From Emcibacter sp. (GTDB lineage: Bacteria; Pseudomonadota; Alphaproteobacteria; Sphingomonadales; Emcibacteraceae), in NCBI GenBank assembly GCA_027019205.1, contig JALUWZ010000097.1:1-11401 (forward strand): a stretch of DNA of 11,401 bases, given 5' to 3'. Position numbers and translations under genes: made by a program. Each line of letters begins with the position of its first letter. Position 1 is the stretch's first letter. The notes below the pieces were generated by a model. That model made no database searches, was not told where the DNA came from, and was given only the letters and a program-made list of their open reading frames with translations. Positions 1 through 6,007 of this stretch are shown here, in pieces.

Positions 1-5
1 GTCAT
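1..5 (-). CDS. Possible start of paaD (only first bases in window)
   Basis: After the TAA stop of paaC (bases 12-10) the minus strand reads GGCC and then ATG at 5-3, followed by AC at the window edge. In phenylacetate operons paaD, the iron-sulfur-related assembly protein of the epoxidase, usually follows paaC closely, so a start four bases after the stop fits. Only one codon and two bases are visible and the nearest AAGG is too close for an ideal ribosome binding site, so identity is inferred from gene order alone. Confidence 0.3.
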
Positions 6-9
6 GGCC

Positions 10-780
10 TTACCATTCACATCCCGGATAGCGCCGCTGCATGAACTGCATGTCGGCAATGATATAGCCCATATGTTCGGTATGACGGCCCGCTGTCTTG
101 CCGCCGGACTGCGCCCAGTTATTTTCAGGAATGGTCAGGGTCGCCTGATCAAATACCCGGGACACTGTCTGATCCCAGTCCTTTTTCAGGCCGGTGACAT
201 CAACGGAAATCCCGTCTGCCAGCAGGGCGGTTTCGGCCTCGCTCATGGTGAACAGCTCGCCGGTAAACATCCACAGATCATCAACAGATTTCTGCACCCG
301 CCGGTGACTTTCTTCGGTGCCGTCGCCAAGCCGGATCAGCCATTCACTGCTGAAACGCAAATGATAGGTGACCTCCTTGACGGATTTCGCGCCGATGGCG
401 GCCAGTTCCGCATCGGTCGATTTGGCAAGGGCGGTATAGAACAGCATGTTATAGGCGCTCATAAAGAACAGCCGGACGATGGTATCGCCCCAGTCGCCAT
501 TCGGCACCTCTGCCAGCAGGGCATTGCGGAAATCCTGTTCATCGCGCAGGTAAGCGAAATCATCTTCAGTTTTGCCGTTGCCTTCGGTTGTCGCCGCATA
601 GCTGTAGAGTTCGCGGGCCTGACCAATAAGGTCAAGGGCGCAATTCATCAGTGCCATTTCCATTTCGATCGACGGGGCGCGAAAGCACCATTCCGACATG
701 CGGTGGCCGATAATCAGGCCATTATCGCCAATCTGTGCCGCATAGCTGGCAAGGGCCTGTTTGCTGGATAAGTCAGTCAT
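10..780 (-). CDS. paaC: Phenylacetyl-CoA epoxidase structural subunit PaaC
   Basis: PaaC is the ferritin-like but catalytically inactive partner of PaaA in the cytoplasmic 1,2-phenylacetyl-CoA epoxidase; in the family it stabilises PaaA and helps form the substrate pocket. The 256-residue product is full length and carries the family signatures in order: GHRMSEWCFRAP at about 25-36, ALDLIGQARELYSYAA at 48-63, FAYLRDEQDFRN at 75-86, YHLRFSSEWLIRLGDGTEES at 139-158, and RHTEHMGYIIADMQFMQRRY at 232-251. The start ATG (780-778) has GGAG at 792-789 on the minus strand, eight bases upstream. It lies 27 bases after paaB and is the third gene of the paaABC run. Identification is by motif recall rather than search, but the match is extensive and I see nothing odd in it. 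Confidence 0.95.
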   Translation of the reverse strand: MTDLSSKQALASYAAQIGDNGLIIGHRMSEWCFRAPSIEMEMALMNCALDLIGQARELYSYAATTEGNGKTEDDFAYLRDEQDFRNALLAEVPNGDWGDTIVRLFFMSAYNMLFYTALAKSTDAELAAIGAKSVKEVTYHLRFSSEWLIRLGDGTEESHRRVQKSVDDLWMFTGELFTMSEAETALLADGISVDVTGLKKDWDQTVSRVFDQATLTIPENNWAQSGGKTAGRHTEHMGYIIADMQFMQRRYPGCEW

Positions 781-807
781 AATTTTTACTCCGCTATTTA
801 TGCAGGA

Positions 808-1113
808 TTACATTTTTCCGGCACCCTTGGGGATGTCATAAAATGTCGGATGGCGATAGATTTTATCATCGGCAGGCTCAAAAAGGCTTTCCTTGTCCTC
901 TGGTTTCGAGGCGGTAATGGCGTTGGAGGGCACCACCCAGATGCTGATGCCCTCACTGCGCCGGGTATAGACATCGCGGGCGGATTCCAGCGCCATTTCG
1001 GCGTCGCTGGCATGGATGCTGCCGCAATGCTTGTGGTCAAGCCCGGCCTTGCTGCGGATAAATACTTCCCACAGGGGCCATTCATTTTCAGATATCTTGG
1101 TTTCTTTGGTCAT
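808..1113 (-). CDS. paaB: Phenylacetyl-CoA epoxidase subunit PaaB
   Basis: PaaB is the small non-catalytic subunit of the phenylacetyl-CoA epoxidase and bridges PaaAC units into the full complex. The 101-residue product is close to the usual length of about 95. It shows the family core: WPLWEVFIRSKAGLDHKHCG at about 12-31, then HASDAEMALESARDVYTRRS at 34-53, EGISIWVV at 54-61, and a C-terminal YRHPTFYDIP at 86-95. The start ATG (1113-1111) is preceded by AAAGGAT at 1127-1121, a good ribosome binding site. It begins 18 bases after paaA ends and is followed 27 bases later by paaC, so the three are almost certainly co-transcribed. Another minus-strand frame over the same bases (798-1085) is a shadow. 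Confidence 0.96.
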   Translation of the reverse strand: MTKETKISENEWPLWEVFIRSKAGLDHKHCGSIHASDAEMALESARDVYTRRSEGISIWVVPSNAITASKPEDKESLFEPADDKIYRHPTFYDIPKGAGKM

Positions 1114-1131
1114 ATTCAGTATCCTTTTCGC

Positions 1132-2124
1132 TCAGGCGACATTTTTTCTCTGTTGTTTTTCGGCATAGGCGGCGGCGGCTTCACGGACCCAGGCCCCGTC
1201 TTCGTGGGCCTTGATATGGTTGGCAATGCGCTGTTTGTTGCACGGGCCGTTGCCCTTGACGACATTGTTGAATTCCTGCCAGTCAATTTCGCCGTAATCA
1301 TAATGGCCGCGTTCCTCATTCCATTTCAGGTCGGGGTCCGGCAGGGTAATGCCGAGGAATTCGGCCTGCGGTACGGTGGCATCAACAAATTCCTGCCGCA
1401 GCTGGTCATTTGATTTGCGCTTGATTTTCCATTTCATCGACTGGGCGGAATGGGGGGAATCGCTGTCATTGGGGCCGAACATCATCAGCGACGGCCACCA
1501 GAAACGGTTGACCGATTCCTGCAGCATATCCTTTTGCTCCTGTGTGCCGCGTGACAGGGTCAACAGCAATTCGTAGCCCTGACGCTGGTGGAAGCTTTCC
1601 TCCTTGCAGATGCGGATCATCGCCCGGGAATAGGGGCCATAGGAACAGCGCGACAGCGCGACCTGATTGGTGATCGCCGCCCCGTCCACCAGCCAGCCAA
1701 TGGTCCCCATATCGGCCCATGTCAGGGCCGGATAATTGAAGATGGACGAATATTTGGCCCGTCCGGTCTGCAACTGCTCAATCATTTCCGCCCGCGAGGT
1801 GCCAAGAGTTTCCGCCCCGGAATAAATGTAAAGGCCATGACCGCCCTCATCCTGAACCTTGGCGAGGAGAATAACCTTGCGGCGCAGGCTCGGTGCCCGG
1901 GTGATCCAGTTGCCTTCGGGCTGCATGCCGATGACTTCGGAATGGGCATGCTGGGACATCTGGCGCACCAGGGTCTTGCGATAGGCGTCCGGCATCCAGT
2001 CCTGCGGTTCTATCTTGATGCCGTCATCAATTTTCTGCTGAAAAATTTCCGCAAGCCTTGCCTGCTCTTCCGAGGTGGGTTCGGCTATCTCGATCGGCTT
2101 TTGTATCGACGTATCTCCGTACAT
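1132..2124 (-). CDS. paaA: Phenylacetyl-CoA epoxidase catalytic subunit PaaA
   Basis: PaaA is the non-heme diiron subunit that, with an NAD(P)H reductase (PaaE, not in this window), epoxidises the ring of phenylacetyl-CoA. The 330-residue product is slightly longer than the roughly 310 residues typical of E. coli PaaA, the extra being mostly at the N terminus. Ferritin-like ligand motifs are visible: a helix with E63 (HSEVIG), E93-GG-H96 in QDEGGHGLYIYSGAETLG, D148 in GWLVDGAA, and E176-SF-H179 in KEESFHQRQGY. Assignment of individual ligands is by motif position, not structure. FWWPSLMMFGPNDSDS at 208-223 is also typical. The ATG at 2124-2122 has GGAAAGG at 2137-2131, six bases upstream, which supports this start. 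It is the first gene of the paaABC unit and follows a 98-base AT-rich regulatory gap after paaX. Confidence 0.97.
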   Translation of the reverse strand: MYGDTSIQKPIEIAEPTSEEQARLAEIFQQKIDDGIKIEPQDWMPDAYRKTLVRQMSQHAHSEVIGMQPEGNWITRAPSLRRKVILLAKVQDEGGHGLYIYSGAETLGTSRAEMIEQLQTGRAKYSSIFNYPALTWADMGTIGWLVDGAAITNQVALSRCSYGPYSRAMIRICKEESFHQRQGYELLLTLSRGTQEQKDMLQESVNRFWWPSLMMFGPNDSDSPHSAQSMKWKIKRKSNDQLRQEFVDATVPQAEFLGITLPDPDLKWNEERGHYDYGEIDWQEFNNVVKGNGPCNKQRIANHIKAHEDGAWVREAAAAYAEKQQRKNVA

Positions 2125-2142
2125 GGCGGGCCTTTCCGGTTG

Positions 2143-2194
2143 TTAACAGGGCTGTAATTACTTAATATCTGTAATAATGGCTAATATGTAACAG
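2143..2194. repeat. Four CTGTWA hexamers in the paaA leader
   Basis: Read on the plus strand, TAACAG at 2144-2149, CTGTAA at 2152-2157, CTGTAA at 2169-2174 and TAACAG at 2189-2194 are four copies of one hexamer (CTGTWA or its complement) in about 50 bases. The first lies within a perfect palindrome TGTTAACA (2141-2148). The outer two copies face inward from opposite directions. The cluster covers the proposed paaA -10 element and the likely 5' leader. It could be an operator for a second regulator or simply AT-rich coincidence. Confidence 0.35.
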
Positions 2195-2211
2195 AAAAAA
2201 TAAAAAATCAA
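2183..2211 (-). promoter_or_regulatory. Probable sigma70 promoter of paaABC
   Basis: On the minus strand a -35-like TTGATT (2211-2206) is followed after 17 bases by a -10-like CATATT (2188-2183). Each hexamer matches four of six consensus positions and the spacing is ideal. The stretch between them is T-rich. This would start transcription at about 2176, leaving a leader of around 50 bases before the paaA ATG at 2124. The prediction is by eye only. Confidence 0.45.
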
Positions 2212-2218
2212 TAAAAAA

Positions 2219-2235
2219 TGTATCACATGGTGATA
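2219..2235. promoter_or_regulatory. Candidate PaaX operator dyad upstream of paaA
   Basis: Bases 2221-2235 form a perfect inverted repeat, TATCAC, three bases ATG, then GTGATA, which includes the paaX stop codon and lies just upstream of the proposed paaA -35. The eight bases TGTATCAC (2219-2226) recur at 3225-3232 in the paaX promoter. The complementary GTGATAC resembles the TGATTC core reported for the E. coli PaaX box (from memory). Binding by PaaX is inferred from position, symmetry and recurrence. Confidence 0.45.
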
Positions 2236-3185
2236 TTTTTTGCGCTTTCCTCTGTCAGACCGCCAAAGCGCAGGAAAAATTCCCTGTCCGGCGCGGGCAG
2301 GGCGCCTTTTTCAGTTTCCATGATATCATCAAGCGCCGCTTCCGAATTTTTCAGCAGCAATTGATAGATCCCCCGGCACAGCTGATAGGCGCTGTTGCCT
2401 TCCCAGTGGGGCGGCATCAGCATGTCCGGCAGACGCGGGTCGCGCAGCAGGATTTTCCGGTATTCATGGACCATCAATATCCGTATCAGCAGACAATCGG
2501 CATCATCCGGAATATTCCCGCAGGACAGGCTTTCATATACAGGCCGGTATCTTTCAAGAAATTTCCGGTATTTAACGCTCAGTTCCGCAAGATTCCAGCA
2601 GCCCTTGACCATGCTGTCCAGTGCTGCGGACGAGGTCAGTTCATGGGAGGCCTGATGGAGGATAATGACCTCGTCGCGGATTTCCAGACCGTCCAGAGTG
2701 CCCTCAAGCGCCAGCATATCCGGCATGGGATGGGCCAGAATTCCCTTGGTAATTTTACCAAAACCGAGCCAGCCAAGCTCCTTGACAGCGCTATCCTTGT
2801 TTATCTTTGCGTTGTTGCTGTCGGGCAGGATGACCAGCGTCCAATGCTGGTCCCAGTCACTGCGCGGGCCGGCATAAATTTGCGGGGTGGCATTTCTGAA
2901 CCTGCGCTGTCCTGATGCGGTCAGGCTGTAATAGCTTTTGCGGCCCAGCTGACGGGGGCTGATCCAGTTATCCTTGTTCAGCCGCGATACAGCGGTCCGC
3001 ACATGACGGGCGTTGATGCCAAGCGGTTCGAGAAGGTTGATGACGCTGCCAAGCCATACCGTTCCGCCGCGCTGGGCCAGCAGATCGCCATATATGGTAA
3101 TGATCAGTGATCCCACCCTGAGGGGCTGTTGAGCCTGAAAATCCTCTATAAGCTTTTCCAGCTGTTGTTTAACGGTCATTATCAT
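2223..3185 (-). CDS. paaX: Phenylacetic acid degradation repressor PaaX
   Basis: PaaX is a GntR-like DNA-binding repressor that releases paa promoters when phenylacetyl-CoA binds. The 320-residue product matches the usual length of about 300-320. It has an N-terminal winged helix (about 25-95: LRVGSLIITIYGDLLAQRGG, then HVRTAVSRLNKDNWI and GRKSYYSLTASGQRRF), a central Cas2-like domain (about 110-185, beginning WDQHWTLVILPD), and a C-terminal PaaX domain (about 190-285, including VHEYRKILLRDPRLPDMLMP and GNSAYQLCRGIYQLLL). The listed start is the longest ATG, at 3185. A second ATG at 3179 is slightly better placed, since GGA (3188-3186) then lies six bases upstream. The gene sits directly upstream of paaA on the same strand, 98 bases away. 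A shared 8-mer in both upstream regions suggests it represses itself and paaABC. Confidence 0.95.
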   Translation of the reverse strand: MIMTVKQQLEKLIEDFQAQQPLRVGSLIITIYGDLLAQRGGTVWLGSVINLLEPLGINARHVRTAVSRLNKDNWISPRQLGRKSYYSLTASGQRRFRNATPQIYAGPRSDWDQHWTLVILPDSNNAKINKDSAVKELGWLGFGKITKGILAHPMPDMLALEGTLDGLEIRDEVIILHQASHELTSSAALDSMVKGCWNLAELSVKYRKFLERYRPVYESLSCGNIPDDADCLLIRILMVHEYRKILLRDPRLPDMLMPPHWEGNSAYQLCRGIYQLLLKNSEAALDDIMETEKGALPAPDREFFLRFGGLTEESAKNITM

Positions 3186-3222
3186 TCCGTTGCTTCAAAA
3201 GTTTCCTGTATTCTCAGTGGCT

Positions 3223-3251
3223 TTTGTATCACTTTATCGGGGGGGAGACAA
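3223..3251 (-). promoter_or_regulatory. Probable paaX promoter with embedded operator half-site
   Basis: The minus strand carries TTGTCT (3251-3246), then 17 bases starting with a run of seven C, then TACAAA (3228-3223). TG lies one base upstream of the -10, giving an extended -10. The sequence GTGATACA (3232-3225) overlaps this -10 and is identical to the half-site at 2226-2219 upstream of paaA. A repressor bound here would block RNA polymerase directly, which would fit autoregulation. The initiation site would be near 3216, about 30 bases before the start codon. Confidence 0.45.
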
Positions 3252-3281
3252 TGGCCGGAGCCTTTTTTGGCAGCGGACCGG

Positions 3282-3313
3282 AAAAAAGGCCATTCAGATT
3301 GCTGGATGGCCTT
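3282..3313 (-). terminator. Intrinsic terminator after the PepSY-like gene
   Basis: Bases 3286-3297 and 3302-3313 form a 12-base stem (11 Watson-Crick pairs plus one wobble) around a four-base loop. In the minus-strand RNA the stem contains GGCC and runs directly into six U (3287-3282), the classic Rho-independent form. It lies 48 bases after the stop of the small gene at 3362 and before the paaX promoter, so it separates the upstream genes from the paa unit. On the plus strand the T run is displaced, so it probably acts in one direction. Confidence 0.85.
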
Positions 3314-3361
3314 GAGGTTTTTCCGTGAAATTTTATGGGGGTTCCGGCGGGGCGGGAGGGT

Positions 3362-3685
3362 TTATTTAACGTGGATATCTCCGGTTTTTGCATCTACCAA
3401 TGCCGTGGCAACTATTTGTGTCCGATTCTTGATTCTGACGATCCATTTACCATCTGTTTTACGGGCAACCCGGGCTTTATATCCGCTGCCGCTATAGTCG
3501 CGCTTCAGCAGGGACTTGACCAGATTTCTGGCATTTTCTTTCGAGACCCGTTCCTGTTTTTCCATTGCGGAAATATTATGGGCCGTTTCGGCAGGATCGT
3601 GGGCTAATGCTGCCGATTCGGAAGACAGAATGAAGGCAACTCCGAGCGCCAGTGGAAGGGTTTTACAGATTGCAGATTTCGGCAT
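3362..3685 (-). CDS. Small exported PepSY-like protein
   Basis: This 107-residue protein has a typical Sec signal peptide: MPKSAICK, a hydrophobic stretch LPLALGVAFILSS, and a probable signal peptidase site after SAALA at about residue 28. The mature part has a charged helix (VSKENARNLVKSLLKRDYSG, about 47-66), then two strands (ARVARKTDGKWIVRIKN and ATALVDAKTGDIHVK). Helix followed by strands ending in VDAKTGxI resembles a PepSY domain, known for periplasmic regulators and protease inhibitors; a DUF6488-type protein is a close alternative. No catalytic residues or mature cysteines are seen. AGGAG at 3697-3693 lies seven bases from the ATG, so translation should be efficient. A strong terminator follows it. 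The kinase gene ends 157 bases upstream on the same strand, so it may have its own promoter. Function is unknown; the envelope location is well supported. Confidence 0.75.
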   Translation of the reverse strand: MPKSAICKTLPLALGVAFILSSESAALAHDPAETAHNISAMEKQERVSKENARNLVKSLLKRDYSGSGYKARVARKTDGKWIVRIKNRTQIVATALVDAKTGDIHVK

Positions 3686-3842
3686 GGTTTTTCTCCTGTT
3701 TATGTTTCGGTGTCATTCCTTTATATAGGGCAGACAGGGGCCTCGGAAGCATAATGCGGTGAAGTCGGCGGCATTTGCGCTCAAGGCTCACAGGGCTTGA
3801 TGAGAGGGTATTTTTTTGCGACAAGCGGGATAATTGAACAGG
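3686..3842. other. Intergenic region between kinase and PepSY-like gene
   Basis: Apart from the AGGAG of the downstream gene, these 157 bases hold no reading frame I can support. On the minus strand a TATATA lies about 40 bases before the small gene and could be a -10, but no convincing -35 is correctly spaced. A weak interrupted dyad (CAAG...CTTG near 3782-3799) lacks a U run on the minus strand. I do not call a terminator or promoter. Confidence 0.5.
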
Positions 3843-5912
3843 CTATTCAGCAGGGATGCTGCTATGCGGCGGAAAGGTGAGTGATACCGTTGTTCCCACC
3901 CCGGTCCTGCTTTTAAGGTCAATTCTGCCGCCATGGATTTCCATCAGGGATTTTACCAGCGGCAGGCCGAGTCCGGTTCCTTCAAAATTCCGGCTCAGGC
4001 TGCTGTCGGCCTGATGGAACGGTTCCATGACCGTGGCAATATCAGCTTCGGCAATACCAATGCCGGTATCGGTAATGATGATCGTGGTTTCGCCCTTTTT
4101 GGTGAGGGCAAAGGAAATATGGATGTTGCCACCCTGCGGGGTAAATTTTACCGAATTTGACAATATATTGACAATGACCTGTTTGAACATCCTTTTATCA
4201 ACCAGAATTCTGGCCGGGGTATCCCTGACCTCATTGAAAATAGTTATTTCCGCATCGGCAGCCCGCAGCTCGATAAATTTAACACATTCCTGAATACTGT
4301 CTTCCAGATAGATTGGCTCAAGGACGACATCGGCCATCCCGGCCTCAATTTTTGACAGATCAAGAATATCATTGATGATCTGTAACAGATGGCGGCCACT
4401 CATATTGATGTCGGTACAATATTCCCGCACTTTGTCAGCGGAGGATTCAACAAAGCCGTCCTGGGTCATCATTTCGGAAAAACCGATGATGGCGTTCAGC
4501 GGGGTTCTCAGTTCATGGGACATATTGGCAAGAAAATCCGTCTTGGCCTTGTTGGCATGCTGGGCCTCTGCCAATGCCCGCAGACTGTCGCGTTCCGCTT
4601 TTATCCGATCAGTAATATCGTGATAGATGATGATGATTTCCCCGTTTTTTGTATGATTCTGGAAATATTCATATTCCTGACCGTTGGGAAGGCTGTTATG
4701 CCCCTGGGTGGTTTCAGTTTCCTCAAGCTTGTCCAGCCTTTCTCTGACCAGATCATCCGGGTCTCCGGGTCCGAAATCACCGCGCTCTGCCCTGAATTTC
4801 AATACAGGCTCAATATGGGCGCCAAGATGGCAGATTTCCGGTGGCAGGCCGATTTGTTCGCGTAACCCGGTGGACAATATGATAAAGCGTCGTTTCTGAC
4901 TAAGCAGATACAGCCCGCCGGGCATATGATCAATGGCGATCTGGAACCATTCTTCCCGTCTGGTCAGATCCTGCTTTATCTGTTTCTGGTCGGTGACGAT
5001 AATCGCAAGGATCAGAACGGAGATGTTCAGGGCAATCAATCCCACATTCATCAGGATGATCTGCTGGGATGAAGACAGGTCTGCCGACCCGAAGGAAATA
5101 TAGCCGAGAGAGGCAATATATTTTGTAAAAAGGCTGGTAATGATGGAACATATGATGGTCAGGCGTATATCGAAACGAATTGCCGACCATATCAAAATCG
5201 GAAAGGTCAGATAGGGAAAAACGTGGTAAACCGGTATTCCGCTTTTCAGGCTTGCCATCGTGACGGCAATGGAAATAACGAGAATAAGCCACATCAGGAG
5301 TGATTCGACAATTCTGCCCTCTGATATCCCCTTTATTGAGGGACGGCCAAGAACAATCCAGTATAACAGCGCCGGAAGCAACATGGCCTGCCCGAGATAG
5401 GCACTGGTAAAAATCCTGGCAATCATGCTGATAAAATTGATATTTTCACCGGTCGTGGAAAATACCAGAACAGACAGAATGGAAAACAGCATCACTGCCA
5501 GCGCCGTTGCCCACAGTTCTGCGGTAATAATCGATTTCAGTTTTTTTCTTGTTGGAATTGCTACGGTTGCTTTTCTGATAATTGTTGCCAGAAAATATAT
5601 CTCAAGCAGATTGATCAGATAGACGATGAGATGGGGTGTCACATTATAGAAATTGTTGGACAATCCGCTGACCAGCAGCCCGGCCAGACAGAAAAACAAT
5701 ATCGCCGGCCATTGAGCCTTGCGATTAAACAGCAGGACCGCCACCGGAAAGGCGTTGGCTGACCAGATAACCGGACTATGGCTGACCGGAAAGATAAACA
5801 GGTTCGACAGGAACACCAGAAAACCATATACCAGCCCGGTCAACAGCCCCTTGACGGCAATATTCGCAGAGGTGAAATGAAAATATTTCATCGTATCATT
5901 AAGAGTAGTCAA
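3843..5912 (-). CDS. MASE1-PAS sensor histidine kinase
   Basis: This 689-residue membrane sensor kinase autophosphorylates on histidine and should pass the phosphate to a response regulator not found in this window. Residues about 20-305 are hydrophobic with around eight membrane segments and resemble MASE1, an integral membrane sensory domain of unknown ligand. A PAS-like domain follows (about 321-435, from WFQIAIDHMPGGLYLLS to YHDITDRIKAE), then a short helix. The kinase core has H466 in SHELRTPLN, the N box with N582 and N586 (VNILSNSVKF), G1 DTGIGI (615-620), the F box near PFHQ (631-634), and G2 GTGLGL (645-650). There is no receiver domain. The start is TTG at 5912, supported by AGGAG at 5924-5920 with seven-base spacing; an in-frame ATG at 5891 has no such site. 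It lies 95 bases after the RND transporter gene on the same strand, so sensing pump-related stress is possible but unproven. Confidence 0.93.
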   Translation of the reverse strand: MTTLNDTMKYFHFTSANIAVKGLLTGLVYGFLVFLSNLFIFPVSHSPVIWSANAFPVAVLLFNRKAQWPAILFFCLAGLLVSGLSNNFYNVTPHLIVYLINLLEIYFLATIIRKATVAIPTRKKLKSIITAELWATALAVMLFSILSVLVFSTTGENINFISMIARIFTSAYLGQAMLLPALLYWIVLGRPSIKGISEGRIVESLLMWLILVISIAVTMASLKSGIPVYHVFPYLTFPILIWSAIRFDIRLTIICSIITSLFTKYIASLGYISFGSADLSSSQQIILMNVGLIALNISVLILAIIVTDQKQIKQDLTRREEWFQIAIDHMPGGLYLLSQKRRFIILSTGLREQIGLPPEICHLGAHIEPVLKFRAERGDFGPGDPDDLVRERLDKLEETETTQGHNSLPNGQEYEYFQNHTKNGEIIIIYHDITDRIKAERDSLRALAEAQHANKAKTDFLANMSHELRTPLNAIIGFSEMMTQDGFVESSADKVREYCTDINMSGRHLLQIINDILDLSKIEAGMADVVLEPIYLEDSIQECVKFIELRAADAEITIFNEVRDTPARILVDKRMFKQVIVNILSNSVKFTPQGGNIHISFALTKKGETTIIITDTGIGIAEADIATVMEPFHQADSSLSRNFEGTGLGLPLVKSLMEIHGGRIDLKSRTGVGTTVSLTFPPHSSIPAE

Positions 5913-6007
5913 ACAGTATCTCCTGATGCGTCAATACGCGTTGGGGTATCTTTTCACGAGAATATATAAAAAACCTTAACGAATTGAATAATATCCGGTT
6001 TCTTTTG
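5913..6007. other. Intergenic region between RND transporter and kinase
   Basis: These 95 bases are AT-rich in the middle, with a minus-strand TTTTTTATATATT stretch that could supply a -10, but no well-spaced -35 stands out. A short dyad GCGT-ATTG-ACGC lies about 20 bases before the kinase start and is too small to be a terminator. I see no hairpin with a U run after the transporter gene, so read-through into the kinase is possible. Confidence 0.4.
5920..5924 (-). promoter_or_regulatory. Ribosome binding site that fixes the TTG start of the kinase
   Basis: The minus strand reads AGGAG, seven bases, then TTG at 5912. This is the best ribosome binding site in the region, and no comparable site precedes the in-frame ATG at 5891. 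It therefore favours the rare TTG start. Confidence 0.7.

Noticed and set aside
4..771. Plus-strand open frame of 255 codons antisense to paaC
   Set aside because: It is the mirror of the paaC frame, its translation shows no family features, and paaC matches its family over its full length.
2155..2222. AT-rich segment considered as a replication or integration site
   Set aside because: It contains no DnaA-box array, tRNA end or integrase nearby, and its composition is explained by the paaA promoter region.
3770..3822. Dyad CAAG...CTTG with a nearby T run, considered as a terminator for the kinase
   Set aside because: The stem is short and interrupted, and the T run follows it only on the plus strand and at a distance, so it does not fit a terminator for minus-strand genes.
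4930..5292. Minus-strand frames overlapping the kinase (also 5639-5827 and 5899-6090)
   Set aside because: They lie out of frame within or across the kinase gene, whose full-length product has an unbroken domain series.
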